Shown in pieces: positions 8,597 to 17,275 of a stretch of 64,000 bases of DNA. Below the pieces are notes generated by a model that saw nothing but the letters and a program-made list of their open reading frames with translations, did no database searches and was not told where the DNA came from. Within the stretch, counting starts at the first letter, position 1. The number at the start of each line of letters is the position of its first letter. The DNA comes from Gallionellaceae bacterium. GTDB lineage: Bacteria; Pseudomonadota; Gammaproteobacteria; Burkholderiales; Gallionellaceae. The stretch spans positions 1 to 64,000 of the forward strand of contig JAVBYO010000033.1 in the NCBI GenBank assembly GCA_030823955.1, read 5' to 3'. The position numbers were made by a program, and so were the translations under genes.

Positions 8597-9745
8597 TCAG
8601 GAGGTGATTACTTGTCCCAGTCGTTTGCTCATTTCGTTGCGTTCTGCGGCGAAACTTCCGCTCAGGACGAAGCCGGTGAGTCGGTTTTCCTGGTTCAGGA
8701 AGCCCATCTTGATGCCATCACCTGTGGCCAATGTCTGCCAGTTACCAGCAGCATCGCGTGCGACAGGCAGCACAACCAGAGGATGTGCCGGGGTCTTCAC
8801 CACCACCGGCATGGCGGGGAAGTCCACCGCGGTCTCCGTGCCTGCCAGCGTCTTCGCCAAGGCGCGTGCCGCGTGCATGATGGGCAATACAAAAGGTTGC
8901 ACCTTGCCGTCTATCTCGGCGCAATCGCCCAGTGCGAAGATGGCCGCATCGCTGCTGCGCAGGTGTGTATCCACTTTGATACCGCGATTCACCTCCAGCC
9001 CGGCTTGTTGCGCCAGCGCGATGCGCGGACGCAGGCCGACAGCTGAGAGCACGAGGTCGGCCTGTAGTTGTGTGCCATCTGCCAGTGTGAGCAGGTAGTT
9101 GGAGCTGGCACGATCCACACGGCTGACCGAGGTACCGAAGTGCCAATCGACACCGAGCGCGGCCAGCGGTGCGAGCAGTTGTTTGCCTGCTTGTTCCGGC
9201 ATCAGGCTGGCGATGGGCCAGGGGCCGGGATCGATGACACTGACGGCATGGCCTGCCGAGGCCAGATCGTTGGCGAACTCGCAACCGATGAGTCCACCAC
9301 CCATGATGGCGATGCGAGTCTTGTTTTCAAGCAGCTCGCGGAAGCGCGCGTAGTCGGCGATATCGTTCACCGACAACACCGCATCGGCGGCATCGCCCTG
9401 CACCGGGATGCGGATGGGGTCTGCCCCCAGCGCGATCACCAGCTTGTCGTATTCCAGTTCGCCAGCAGTGGTAGCCAGCTTTTTGTTTGTGCGGTCGATG
9501 GCCTGGACTTCGGTCTGCACCAGCAGTTTGATGCCGAGTTGCGTGGCCATCTCCGCCGCCCGTGTCAGCACTAGCCCGGCGGCATCCTTGCCCTGCGCCA
9601 GCGCGTTGGAGAGCATGGGCTTGGAGTAATAATCGCCGCTGTCGCGCGTGACCAGCGTGACCGGGATGTCGCGATCCAGTTTGCGCAGTTCACGAATGAC
9701 GGAGTAACCCGCCAGGCCGCTACCGAGTACGACGATTGGTTTCAT
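8597..9745 (-). CDS. Rubredoxin--NAD(+) reductase family flavoprotein
   Basis: The start is the ATG at 9745, with GGGAG eight bases upstream; the product has 382 residues. It is a pyridine nucleotide-disulfide oxidoreductase class protein: FAD-binding GSGLAGYSVIRE at about 7-18, the NAD(P)-binding GGGLIGCEFAND near 147-158, and the FAD-contacting IFALGDCAEI near 268-277. Best fit is the AlkT/RubB-type reductase that passes electrons from NAD(P)H to rubredoxin. A rubredoxin and a rubrerythrin gene lie directly upstream on the same strand, separated by a repeat-rich 212-bp spacer, which supports the assignment. Its stop codon overlaps a small hairpin at 8584-8601. Confidence 0.85.
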   Translation of the reverse strand: MKPIVVLGSGLAGYSVIRELRKLDRDIPVTLVTRDSGDYYSKPMLSNALAQGKDAAGLVLTRAAEMATQLGIKLLVQTEVQAIDRTNKKLATTAGELEYDKLVIALGADPIRIPVQGDAADAVLSVNDIADYARFRELLENKTRIAIMGGGLIGCEFANDLASAGHAVSVIDPGPWPIASLMPEQAGKQLLAPLAALGVDWHFGTSVSRVDRASSNYLLTLADGTQLQADLVLSAVGLRPRIALAQQAGLEVNRGIKVDTHLRSSDAAIFALGDCAEIDGKVQPFVLPIMHAARALAKTLAGTETAVDFPAMPVVVKTPAHPLVVLPVARDAAGNWQTLATGDGIKMGFLNQENRLTGFVLSGSFAAERNEMSKRLGQVITS

Positions 9746-9754
9746 TTTCTTCTC

Positions 9755-9933
9755 CCTCATCCCGCCCCTCTCAGAAGGAGAGGGGGTGATATAAACATTG
9801 ACTACTGATTCGGCATGCTCCCTTCCCCCGTAAGCGGGGGAAGGGCTGGGGATGAGGGGCTGTGCGTACCTCTCAAACTCTATTCAATCTGCCATCCCTC
9901 ACCCCAACCCCTCTCCCGCCTGCGGGAGAGGGG
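9755..9933. repeat. Three clustered palindromic repeat units (CCCTCACCCC family)
   Basis: Three related hairpin units lie between rubredoxin and its reductase gene: 9755-9785 (CCCCTCTC/GGAGAGGGG arms), 9818-9857 in opposite orientation (CCCTTCCCCCG/CGGGGGAAGGG, then GGGGATGAGGG) and 9896-9933 (CCCCTCTCCCGC/GGGAGAGGGG). They share a CCCTCA(C/T)CCC head. The whole resembles dispersed REP-like intergenic repeats of proteobacteria. Position in mid-operon may weaken expression of the downstream reductase gene. Confidence 0.75.
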
Positions 9934-9956
9934 CTTCTACCGACTTACGTTTATGG

Positions 9957-10121
9957 CTAAACCTCGATCATCTCGAAATCAGCCTTAGCCACTCCGCAGT
10001 CAGGACAAGCCCAGTTCTCCGGGATATCCGCCCATTTGGTGCCAGCCTTGATACCTTCTTCCGGCATCCCCTTGGTTTCGTCATAGATGAATCCGCACAC
10101 CACACATTGCCAAACTTTCAT
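9957..10121 (-). CDS. Rubredoxin
   Basis: A 54-residue rubredoxin with its four iron ligands as Cys6-x2-Cys9 and Cys39-x2-Cys42, in CVVCGFIYD and CPDCGVAK. The aromatic core residues Trp4, Tyr13, Trp30 and Trp37 are also in place. A strong AAGGAG precedes the ATG at 10121. It is a one-electron carrier, expected to take electrons from the reductase encoded downstream and give them to the rubrerythrin encoded 27 nt upstream, which lacks its own rubredoxin domain. Its leader (ATCAACCAA then AAGGAGAACGA) resembles that of dps. Confidence 0.95.
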   Translation of the reverse strand: MKVWQCVVCGFIYDETKGMPEEGIKAGTKWADIPENWACPDCGVAKADFEMIEV

Positions 10122-10148
10122 GTCGTTCTCCTTATTTTTTGGTTGATA

Positions 10149-10622
<474 letters not shown>

Positions 10623-10644
10623 GATGCTCTCCTTGGTTGGTTGA
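10623..10644 (-). promoter_or_regulatory. rbr: Rubrerythrin leader with CAACCAACCAAGGAGA motif
   Basis: The 16-nt string CAACCAACCAAGGAGA, ending in the ribosome-binding site, is identical to that in front of dps 2.1 kb away, while the flanking bases differ. This suggests a shared post-transcriptional signal rather than a recent duplication. Confidence 0.5.
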
Positions 10645-10699
10645 ACGGGGGCGCGTCGCCCACGGACGCAATTTAGGCTTGTGTCATCCATTGGGCCAA

Positions 10700-10736
10700 T
10701 TGATTGTTCAAAAATAGATGATTTATAATCTAAATC
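10700..10736 (+). promoter_or_regulatory. oxyR: Predicted oxyR promoter with overlapping OxyR-like inverted repeat
   Basis: TTGATT (10700-10705) and TATAAT (10724-10729) are spaced by 18 nt and point toward oxyR. Within them lies an inverted repeat AGATGATTTATAATCT (10716-10731) preceded by AT, close to the ATAG-N7-CTAT element recognised by OxyR tetramers. The site lies in the 187-bp gap between divergent rbr and oxyR and could serve both autoregulation and activation of rbr. Confidence 0.5.
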
Positions 10737-10809
10737 GTAGGCGTTACCGCACAGACGGATGCGGACGCGTTTTTGCTGCAACATCAGCCCGTGGGCCAGA
10801 TAGGCAAAT

Positions 10810-11715
10810 ATGACACTCAACGAACTCCGTTTTATCGTCGCCGTGGCGCAGGAGCGCAATTTTCGCCGTGCGGCGGAAAAGGTATTCATCAGCCAGCCCG
10901 CGCTGTCGCTGGCGATACAGAAGCTGGAGGAAGAACTCGGCCTGAAGATATTCGAGCGCGGCAAGAGCGAGGTCACGGTCACGCCGGTCGGCAGTGCCAT
11001 CGTCGAGCAGGCGCAGCGCGTGCTGGAAGAGGCGGAACGCATCCGCGAGATCGCCGCACAGGGCAGCAACCAGCTCGTTACGCCGTTGCGCATCGGCATC
11101 ATCCACAGTGTCGGCCCCTATCTGTTACCCGATCTGATTCCGGCATTACACAAGATCGCGCCGCAGATGGCGCTGGAAGTGGAGGAGAACATCACCGCCC
11201 ATCTGGATACGCTGCTGCGCAATGGCAAGCTCGATGTGATCGTTATCGCGCTGCCTTTCGGTGATGCCGGTATCGTCACACACCCGCTGTACGATGAACC
11301 GTTCGAGGTGGTGGTCAATACGGCCCATCGCTGGGCCGAGCGGCGCAGCATCAAAGCACAGGAACTGGCAGAGGAAAAAGTGTTGCTGCTGGATTCCGGG
11401 CATTGCTTCAGCAACCAGGTCGCCGAAGCCTGCCCCGACCTCAACCGCAAAGGCGCGGATATACAACAGGGCACATCGCTGGAGACGATACGCAACATGG
11501 TCGCTTCCGGTCTGGGCATCACGGTGTTGCCCGCTTCGGCCAATAGCACACGCTACCGTAGCCGCTTGCTGCGAGTCATTCCTTTCGCCAAACCGGTTCC
11601 GGCACGGCGCATCGCATTGGCCTGGCGCAAGAGTTATGCGCGCACCCAGGCGGTCGAGGCGCTGATCCAGGCGGTCGCACAGGCCAAGGTCACCGGCATC
11701 CGCCATCTGGCATGA
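10810..11715 (+). CDS. oxyR: Hydrogen peroxide sensor and LysR-type regulator OxyR
   Basis: This 301-residue LysR-type regulator has the N-terminal winged helix (about 1-60; RRAAEKVFISQPALS recognition region) and a periplasmic-binding-like effector domain. The two redox cysteines fall at residues 199 and 208 in GHCFSNQVAEAC, the same numbering and spacing as in Escherichia coli OxyR, where peroxide forms a 199-208 disulfide. It is therefore a functional-looking OxyR rather than a generic LysR protein. It is divergent from the rubrerythrin-rubredoxin-reductase genes and close to dps, its expected targets. Its stop overlaps the start of the next gene (ATGA). Confidence 0.95.
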   Translation: MTLNELRFIVAVAQERNFRRAAEKVFISQPALSLAIQKLEEELGLKIFERGKSEVTVTPVGSAIVEQAQRVLEEAERIREIAAQGSNQLVTPLRIGIIHSVGPYLLPDLIPALHKIAPQMALEVEENITAHLDTLLRNGKLDVIVIALPFGDAGIVTHPLYDEPFEVVVNTAHRWAERRSIKAQELAEEKVLLLDSGHCFSNQVAEACPDLNRKGADIQQGTSLETIRNMVASGLGITVLPASANSTRYRSRLLRVIPFAKPVPARRIALAWRKSYARTQAVEALIQAVAQAKVTGIRHLA

Positions 11716-12347
11716 ACAGACACCTGCAACCCTATCGCCAGAATCTGTTGCTGCGCGCCAGCTACAGCCTTATCGCTCCGCTCTACGATATCGTCATCGA
11801 GCGTGCCATGCGTGTTGCACGCAGGCGCTCGCTGGCAGCCTTGCCGGTGGATGCGGGCAAGCGGGTGTTGGTGAGCGGCGCGGGGACGGGGCTGGATCTG
11901 CCGTTGTTGCCGTCGCTGCATCATTACACCGCGCTCGATTTCAATGCGGCCATGCTGGCGCGAGCCCGGCCGCGAGCCGCCGGGCTGGAGGTGAGTTTCG
12001 TGCTGGGCGACAGTATGGCGCTGCCGTTCGCCGACGCGCAGTTCGATCACGTGGTGCTGCATCTCATCGTGGCGGTGGTGCCGCAACCCCGGCATTGTCT
12101 GGCGGAAGCCGCGCGGGTGCTCAAACCGGGCGGTTGCATCATCCTGTTCGACAAGTTTTTGCAGCCGGGGCAACACGCGCCGCTGCGTCGTGTGCTCAAC
12201 GGTTTGAGCCGGCATTTCGCCACACGTATGGACGTGGTGTTCGAGGAGGTGTTGTCTGCCACGCCGGAGCTCGAACTGGTGAGTGATACCCCGATGTTGG
12301 CGTATGGCTGGTTTCGCGCGATCGTGTTGCGCAAGGTCGGCGCTTAG
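11712..12347 (+). CDS. Class I SAM-dependent methyltransferase (UbiE/type 11-like)
   Basis: The product has 211 residues. The SAM-binding loop is VSGAGTGLDLPLL (about 55-67), followed by an acidic strand-2 end (TALDFNAAML) and the DSMALPFADAQFDHV motif typical of type 11 methyltransferases; the post-motif VLKPGG is also present. Substrate is unknown; such proteins act on quinones, phospholipids or small metabolites. The ATGA overlap with oxyR makes translational coupling likely, so it may be linked to the oxidative-stress response. It ends 2 nt before the convergent mutM. Confidence 0.8.
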   Translation: MNRHLQPYRQNLLLRASYSLIAPLYDIVIERAMRVARRRSLAALPVDAGKRVLVSGAGTGLDLPLLPSLHHYTALDFNAAMLARARPRAAGLEVSFVLGDSMALPFADAQFDHVVLHLIVAVVPQPRHCLAEAARVLKPGGCIILFDKFLQPGQHAPLRRVLNGLSRHFATRMDVVFEEVLSATPELELVSDTPMLAYGWFRAIVLRKVGA

Positions 12348-12349
12348 CT

Positions 12350-13165
12350 TCAGTGCTGGCAGGTCGGGCAGTAGAAGCTGGAACGTTGTCCCTGTTTGAT
12401 CTGTTTGATGGCGCCGCCACATTTGCGGCAGTGCTCTTTTGCGCGGCCATAGACCCAGTAGTGCTGCTGGAAATATCCCTGTTTACCGTCGCTGTCGACA
12501 TAGTCGCGCAGGCTGCTGCCGCCGAGCCCGATGGCTTCGCCCAGCGTCGCGCGGATCTCGGCAACCAGCTTGGCGCACCGGGCACGGCTGAGTTTCCCTG
12601 CCGCCAGCTGCGGTTTGATGCCGCTGCGGAACAGGGCTTCGTTGGCGTAGATGTTGCCCACGCCGACCACGATATGGCTGTCCATGATGAGTTGTTTGAT
12701 TGCGGCACTGCGTTTGCGGGTGGCGGCATACAGATATTCGCTATCGAACTCGTCCAGTAACGGTTCCGGCCCCAGTTTGGCGAGCAGCGGATGTTGATTT
12801 GTTTCGCCGTGCTGCCACAACACCGCACCGAAACGGCGCGGATCGCGCAGGCGCATGGTCTTGCCGTCGGCCAGTAGCAGATCGAAATGTTCATGCCGGT
12901 CGGCGGCGGTCGGCGCGGTGAGTATGCGCAGACTGCCGCTCATGCCCAGATGCAGGATGAGGGTGCCGTGGTCGAAGCGGGCGAGCAGATATTTGGCGCG
13001 GCGTTGCAGCTCGCGTACGGTCTGTCCGCGCAGCAGTTCGGGTAGATCACGGGGGATGGGCCAGCGCAATTGGCTGTTGCGGATGAGGACATCCGCAACA
13101 GTCTTGCCGGTCAGATGCGGCGCAAGGCCGCGCAGCGTGGTCTCGACTTCGGGGAGTTCGGGCAT
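12350..13165 (-). CDS. mutM: Formamidopyrimidine-DNA glycosylase
   Basis: This 271-residue protein starts [14 protein letters not shown]; Pro2 is the nucleophile and Glu3 the catalytic acid. The central helix-two-turn-helix region ([13 protein letters not shown], about 168-180) and the C-terminal zinc finger CRKCGG ... CPTCQ are intact. MutM removes 8-oxoguanine and formamidopyrimidines and nicks the DNA. It converges with the methyltransferase gene. Its presence beside the peroxide-defence block is thematically consistent but need not be functional linkage. Confidence 0.97.
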   Translation of the reverse strand: MPELPEVETTLRGLAPHLTGKTVADVLIRNSQLRWPIPRDLPELLRGQTVRELQRRAKYLLARFDHGTLILHLGMSGSLRILTAPTAADRHEHFDLLLADGKTMRLRDPRRFGAVLWQHGETNQHPLLAKLGPEPLLDEFDSEYLYAATRKRSAAIKQLIMDSHIVVGVGNIYANEALFRSGIKPQLAAGKLSRARCAKLVAEIRATLGEAIGLGGSSLRDYVDSDGKQGYFQQHYWVYGRAKEHCRKCGGAIKQIKQGQRSSFYCPTCQH

Positions 13166-13239
13166 GGTTCCATTCGCGTGGGGATGATGGTCTCGACGCG
13201 AATGTTAAATGAAACTGCCGCAGGCGACTTGAATTGCGT

Positions 13240-13533
13240 TCAGCCGGAAATCGGGCGATAGCTGCGCGCGGCGCCAGTTGCGGTTTGCGGGATAGGGTGC
13301 CGCACGGGGCGGGTATCGAATTTGCAGCGCTTGCGCTTCATGGCAAGCAGGGTGATCTCGTTGACGGAGGCTTTGATCTGCGACGTCAGTTCGCGGCGTT
13401 CGGCGGCTGATACAGCATGGCCGTCGGTCGGGTAGTGCAGCTTCATGAACAGTGCCACATAGGCATGAAACTGTTGTTCTATCTTTTCGGCAACCTCGGA
13501 ATCATTGACTACATAAGAACGGCTGTGCCCCAT
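13240..13533 (-). CDS. Hypothetical protein, 97 residues
   Basis: The start is the ATG at 13533 preceded by GAGGAGT; an upstream open stretch to 13620 has no such signal. The product begins MGHSRSYVVNDSEVAEKIEQ and is soluble, with predicted helices in the first 70 residues (KIEQQFHAYVALFMKLHYP and RRELTSQIKASVNEITLLAMKRKR) and a basic, Pro- and Arg-rich tail. No transmembrane segment, metal motif or known domain is recognised. It is monocistronic between mutM and the small gene at 13658-13852. The ribosome-binding site and sensible amino-acid make-up support a real gene. Confidence 0.6.
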   Translation of the reverse strand: MGHSRSYVVNDSEVAEKIEQQFHAYVALFMKLHYPTDGHAVSAAERRELTSQIKASVNEITLLAMKRKRCKFDTRPVRHPIPQTATGAARSYRPISG

Positions 13534-13657
13534 TTTGGACTCCTCGAGTGAGTTGCGATTCGTCCAGTCTACGCACTCGTTGCCGTTCGGATGCCTCGAA
13601 TAAAACCATTTTTCCGCCACTTTTCACCGTGGCACGGTGTCGCCGGATGCTACTGCT

Positions 13658-13852
13658 TCAATTGCAGGAGATGTCGTCCAGGAAAGACAGTTCGTTGCCG
13701 GGGATGGCGTCCTCATAGTCCGCGTCGAATTCGTCCCAGCAGGAATCGTCGCTCAGTGCCTTGGTGGTCAGGCGTTGCGGTTTGAAGTTGTTGAGCTCGG
13801 CCGAGTTGAGGAAGGTGCGGTTAGCGCTTTGTTGCAGTTGGCGTGTGTTCAT
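13658..13852 (-). CDS. Small hypothetical protein, 64 residues
   Basis: The reading frame from the ATG at 13852 (AAGGAG six bases upstream; a second ATG at 13858 overlaps the SD) encodes MNTRQLQQSANRTFLNSAEL and a strongly acidic C-terminal half (DSCWDEFDADYEDAIP, LSFLDDISCN) with two cysteines. No family is recognised. A leader inverted repeat GTTTGTTT/AAACAAAC lies at 13867-13908. The upstream extension to 14068 lacks a start signal. It could be a regulatory or peptide-type product; nothing around it encodes a maturation enzyme or exporter specific to it. Confidence 0.55.
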   Translation of the reverse strand: MNTRQLQQSANRTFLNSAELNNFKPQRLTTKALSDDSCWDEFDADYEDAIPGNELSFLDDISCN

Positions 13853-13866
13853 GTTCATCTCCTTGT

Positions 13867-13908
13867 GTTTGTTTGGTGTTGCGATGACTGCATTGTGAAC
13901 AAACAAAC
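13867..13908 (-). promoter_or_regulatory. Inverted repeat in the leader of the 64-residue gene
   Basis: GTTTGTTT (13867-13874) and AAACAAAC (13901-13908) are perfect complements with a 26-nt loop. The inner copy lies directly next to the ribosome-binding site of the gene ending at 13658, so a hairpin could limit its translation, or the repeat could be an operator. From here to 14125 no other feature is seen. Confidence 0.4.
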
Positions 13909-14125
13909 GGGCAGGAAGAATCGGAGAATTGCTAATTCTGATGTAGGAAGTCGCTGCGGAAATCTTGTAGGAAAAAGTCTTAAAGGCGCTATGGATGCCT
14001 GCTGCCATTATCCCGATGTGCGGCATTTTTAATGCCGCGAATAGAGGCAGGATTGCACGGATATTCACATGAGGATAACGCCCGGCAGAGCGGCGCCAGC
14101 TTGCGCGGGCGAGTCTGGCGCGGGC

Positions 14126-15514
14126 TTAGCTGCGTTTGCGCCACCATAACACGCCGCCGCCGATGAGCAGCAGCAACGGCAGCACGATCACCAGGCCGAT
14201 ACTGATGACGGTGAGAGCTCGGGTGCTGAAGGTGAGGGTGCCGTCTTTGTTGGTGCGCGGCTGGATGGTGATGAGCGCATCCTGATTGCTGAGCCAGTTC
14301 ACCATGTTGATACCGAGATCCATGTTGCCGCCGTTGCCGGAGTAGGCGTTGGCCAGAAAAGCGCCGCTGCCGACCACGACGATACGCTGCTCTTTGTCGT
14401 TCACCGTGCGTTGCAGGGCCAACGCCAGACTGAACGGGCCGGGGATGTCATGGTTCTTGTCGAAGCGGAGTTTCTGTGCCGGATCGAACGGGGTACGGCT
14501 CATCCAGCCGCGCGGGGCGACTTCGACCAGCGTCTGGCGCTCCCATGGGCTGCTCTCTTCGCTAGCGAGTCCGCGTGCATAGGGGAACACGGTGATGAGG
14601 TCAAAATGGCCGGTGACCGGGTGCGGCGGATAACCGGCGCTCAAGGTCCAGTTCGCGGGGGCGTTCATATCTTGTGCGGCGGGGTCGATCACCGTGCCGG
14701 GAGTAAGCAGCAGACCGAGTTTTTCGGCGACCGGCTCCAGCCCGCGCAGCGGTTCGGCATCGATCAGCCAGAGCAGATTGCCGCCTTCGTCGAGGTGGCG
14801 CAGTATCTTGTCGGTCTCGCCCGGCAACAGCGCTGCCTGCGGATGGGTGAGCAGCAGCAGTTTGGCGTTGCCCGGTACATTGGTAGCCAGCGTGAGGTCG
14901 AGGCTGCTGAGGCGGTAGCCGTTCTGCTGCAGCCGTTTGCCGAATTCGCCGAGGTCGTGATTGGCGCTGCCGTCCAGTTTGCGTTCGCCGTGCCCGCGCA
15001 GATACATCAATAATTCGTTTTTGGTGTTGGCCAGGCCGAGCAGGGCGCTGGACAGGGTCTGTTCGTTCAATGAGGTGAGGTGCGCGGCACGTCCGCCGTA
15101 TTCCACCACCATCTCACCGTTGTTCTGTATCGCCGCTTTGCGCATCGCATCCGGCTCTTTCACCGGATCGACGAAGGTGAGGGTGATGTCGTGTTTGTAA
15201 CGCTGGTAGACGGAGATGAATTCGCGGATGAGGCGGCGCATGTCACCCTGTTGCTCCGCGTCCTGTTCGGCGGCGTAGACGGTGATCTTCACTTCGCCCG
15301 GCAGGCGGTCGAGCACCTGGGTGCTGCTCGGCTCCAGGCTGTTCATCCGGGTGTGGGTCATGTCCCATTGCACCGGATAACGCGCAGCCAGTTGGTAGAG
15401 CGCGATCGCGATAACGAGCAGCAGCGCGGTGAATGCGATGTTTTTGAGCAGGAAGGGCGATAGACGGAGTTTTTTCATATCAGGGTTTTCACCACTTGGT
15501 GTTCCTCTGCTCAT
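14126..15514 (-). CDS. GldG-type ABC transporter auxiliary protein (DUF4350/ABC_transp_aux)
   Basis: The 462-residue product has an N-terminal membrane helix (about 20-45), a long extracytoplasmic region of GldG/intraflagellar-transport-like fold (EVKITVYAAEQDAEQQGDMR, then NELLMYLRGHGERKLDG) and a C-terminal membrane helix followed by WWRKRS. It is the third gene of an ATPase-permease-GldG unit. In Bacteroidetes the homologous set serves gliding; in proteobacteria the substrate is unknown. The start codon at 15514 overlaps the permease stop (TAATG), favouring coupled translation; an internal ATG at 15478 is an alternative that places MKKLRLSPF nearer the helix. Confidence 0.8.
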   Translation of the reverse strand: MSRGTPSGENPDMKKLRLSPFLLKNIAFTALLLVIAIALYQLAARYPVQWDMTHTRMNSLEPSSTQVLDRLPGEVKITVYAAEQDAEQQGDMRRLIREFISVYQRYKHDITLTFVDPVKEPDAMRKAAIQNNGEMVVEYGGRAAHLTSLNEQTLSSALLGLANTKNELLMYLRGHGERKLDGSANHDLGEFGKRLQQNGYRLSSLDLTLATNVPGNAKLLLLTHPQAALLPGETDKILRHLDEGGNLLWLIDAEPLRGLEPVAEKLGLLLTPGTVIDPAAQDMNAPANWTLSAGYPPHPVTGHFDLITVFPYARGLASEESSPWERQTLVEVAPRGWMSRTPFDPAQKLRFDKNHDIPGPFSLALALQRTVNDKEQRIVVVGSGAFLANAYSGNGGNMDLGINMVNWLSNQDALITIQPRTNKDGTLTFSTRALTVISIGLVIVLPLLLLIGGGVLWWRKRS

Positions 15515-16257
15515 TAAGCGTACATGCGGTTGTTTTCCACGCGGCGTATGGTGAGCAACAGCAGTGTGGTGATAGTCAGGATGAAATAAGCCAGATCACC
15601 GCTCAGGATGAAACCGGCATTCATACTTTGCGCGTGTGTGGTGGGTGACAGCGCGCGCAGGGCGTTGCCGGTGCCGGCACCGCCGATATCGATCAGCCAC
15701 AGGCCGAACGACAGGGCCGTGGCGCTCATCGCGGCGACGATGGGTTGTTTGGTGAGCGCGGAGAGGTAAAGTCCGAGTGCGGCGTAACTGGCGCTCAGCA
15801 GCAGCAGGCCGAGGGCATTGGCAGCGAGCAGTCCGCTATCGATCTGGGTGCCGATCCCGAGCAACGCCAGCATGGCGGTGCTCGCGGCGACGACCAGAAT
15901 GATGAAGGCCACGAGGCTGAGGAATTTGCCGAGCACGATCTGGCTGGTGTGGACCGGGGCGGCCAACAGCAGTGCCAGGGTCTGGTTGCGGCGCTCTTCG
16001 GCCAGCAGGCGCATGGTGAGCAGCGGGATGAGCATCATCAGCATCAGTGCCAGTGTGCCGAATAGAGGAGAGGCCACCGACATGGTCGCGCCCGGCGCGT
16101 TGGCGACTTGGGCGAGTTGAGTCTGCACCTGCAAATAGGCGTCGAGACGGGCCAGGAAGAACCAGGCGAAGATGAATTGCAGTGCCGCGAGGATCACCCA
16201 GGTGCTGGGGGCGGCGAACAGACTGCGCAACTCTTTACGGGCGATGGTGAATATCAT
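15514..16257 (-). CDS. ABC-2 type transporter permease (GldF-like)
   Basis: This 247-residue membrane protein has about six helices in the ABC-2 arrangement. It opens with MIFTIARKELRSLFAAPSTW, typical of this permease class, and carries the LLAEERRNQTLALLLAAPV coupling segment near residue 80-100 that contacts the ATPase. It overlaps the ATPase gene by ATGA and the GldG-like gene by one base, so the three form one translational unit. Substrate unknown. Confidence 0.85.
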   Translation of the reverse strand: MIFTIARKELRSLFAAPSTWVILAALQFIFAWFFLARLDAYLQVQTQLAQVANAPGATMSVASPLFGTLALMLMMLIPLLTMRLLAEERRNQTLALLLAAPVHTSQIVLGKFLSLVAFIILVVAASTAMLALLGIGTQIDSGLLAANALGLLLLSASYAALGLYLSALTKQPIVAAMSATALSFGLWLIDIGGAGTGNALRALSPTTHAQSMNAGFILSGDLAYFILTITTLLLLTIRRVENNRMYA

Positions 16258-17186
16258 GCGGGTTCGTTCTCGGTGATCTGGGTATAGACATCTTCGATAC
16301 TGCCCTTGAGCGGGGTCAGTTGCTGGGCCTGCCAGCCGCGTTCAGCAGCAAGTGCGAGCAGGACGCCGCTGGTCTGGGTGTCCGCGGCATGCAGGATGCG
16401 AAAACGGGTGCCGGACAGGACTTCGACTTTTTCGACGCCGGCGATGTCTTCCAGTTCGGCCAGCGGGGGCGGTGCCAGCAGCGTGACGACGAAACCGGGC
16501 TGGTGGCCGTATTGCTGCATGCGCGCGCTACTGTCGCCGTAGATCAGGCGGCCCTTCTGCATGATCTCGACGCGGTCGCACAGATTCTCCACTTCACTTA
16601 ACAGATGGGTGGACAGGATCACGCTGTGGGCATCGCCGAGTTCGCGGATGAGGGTGCGGATGTCGCGTATCTGTGCCGGGTCGAGGCCGACGGTGGGTTC
16701 GTCCAGCACGATGACCTCGGGGTTGTGGATGATGGCTTGCGCGATGCCGACGCGCTGCTGGTAACCTTTTGACAGGGTGCCGATGATCTTTCTGCCGCTT
16801 TCTTCCAGTCCGCAGCGGCGCTTGGTCTCGGCCAGAGTGGCGGCGAGCCCGTCCTTGGCAACGCGGTGCAGTTTGGCGACAAAGCTCAGATAGTCGTCCA
16901 CGCGCATGTCCCGATATAACGGCGGTGTCTCCGGCAGATAACCGATATGCGCCTTGGCCTGTTCGGGATGCCGTTGCAGGTCGATGCCGCACACTTCTAT
17001 CTGTCCCGAGTTCGGCGCCAGGATGCCGGTGAGCATCTGCAGGGTGGTGCTTTTACCCGCGCCGTTGTGGCCGAGCAGACCGAGCACCTCGCCGCGTTTG
17101 AGCTCGATGGAGACGTTCTGGACGATGTCGCGCTGACCGTAACGGCGGTTGAGGTTGCGTGCGGACAGGGTGATCGAGGCGGTCAT
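16254..17186 (-). CDS. ABC transporter ATP-binding protein (ABC-2 exporter)
   Basis: From the ATG at 17186 the product has 310 residues. Walker A is GHNGAGKST, the Q-loop region lies in IGYLPETPPLY, the signature is LSKGYQQRVGIAQ, Walker B is VIVLDEPTVGLD, and the H-loop is STHLL. The C-terminal 80 residues form the accessory domain common to GldA/drug exporter ATPases. It energises the membrane permease encoded next. The open frame upstream to 17546 crosses the divergent gene's start and has no coding support. No obvious Shine-Dalgarno is seen before 17186. Confidence 0.9.
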   Translation of the reverse strand: MTASITLSARNLNRRYGQRDIVQNVSIELKRGEVLGLLGHNGAGKSTTLQMLTGILAPNSGQIEVCGIDLQRHPEQAKAHIGYLPETPPLYRDMRVDDYLSFVAKLHRVAKDGLAATLAETKRRCGLEESGRKIIGTLSKGYQQRVGIAQAIIHNPEVIVLDEPTVGLDPAQIRDIRTLIRELGDAHSVILSTHLLSEVENLCDRVEIMQKGRLIYGDSSARMQQYGHQPGFVVTLLAPPPLAELEDIAGVEKVEVLSGTRFRILHAADTQTSGVLLALAAERGWQAQQLTPLKGSIEDVYTQITENEPA

Positions 17187-17275
17187 GCTGGGAACGGGCG
17201 GTTGTGAGTAGGGGGGAATATAACCTAATATGCGAACCGCCACCAAAACACCTAATGCCCACCGTGCCAAAAAAT

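Noticed and set aside
8584-8601. Terminator at the rubredoxin reductase stop
   Set aside because: The CCTGAGC/GCTCAGG hairpin is not followed by a T run in the gene direction, so it is not called as a terminator.
9755-9933. CRISPR array
   Set aside because: Only three units, in alternating orientation, each a hairpin, with no regular spacers and no cas genes.
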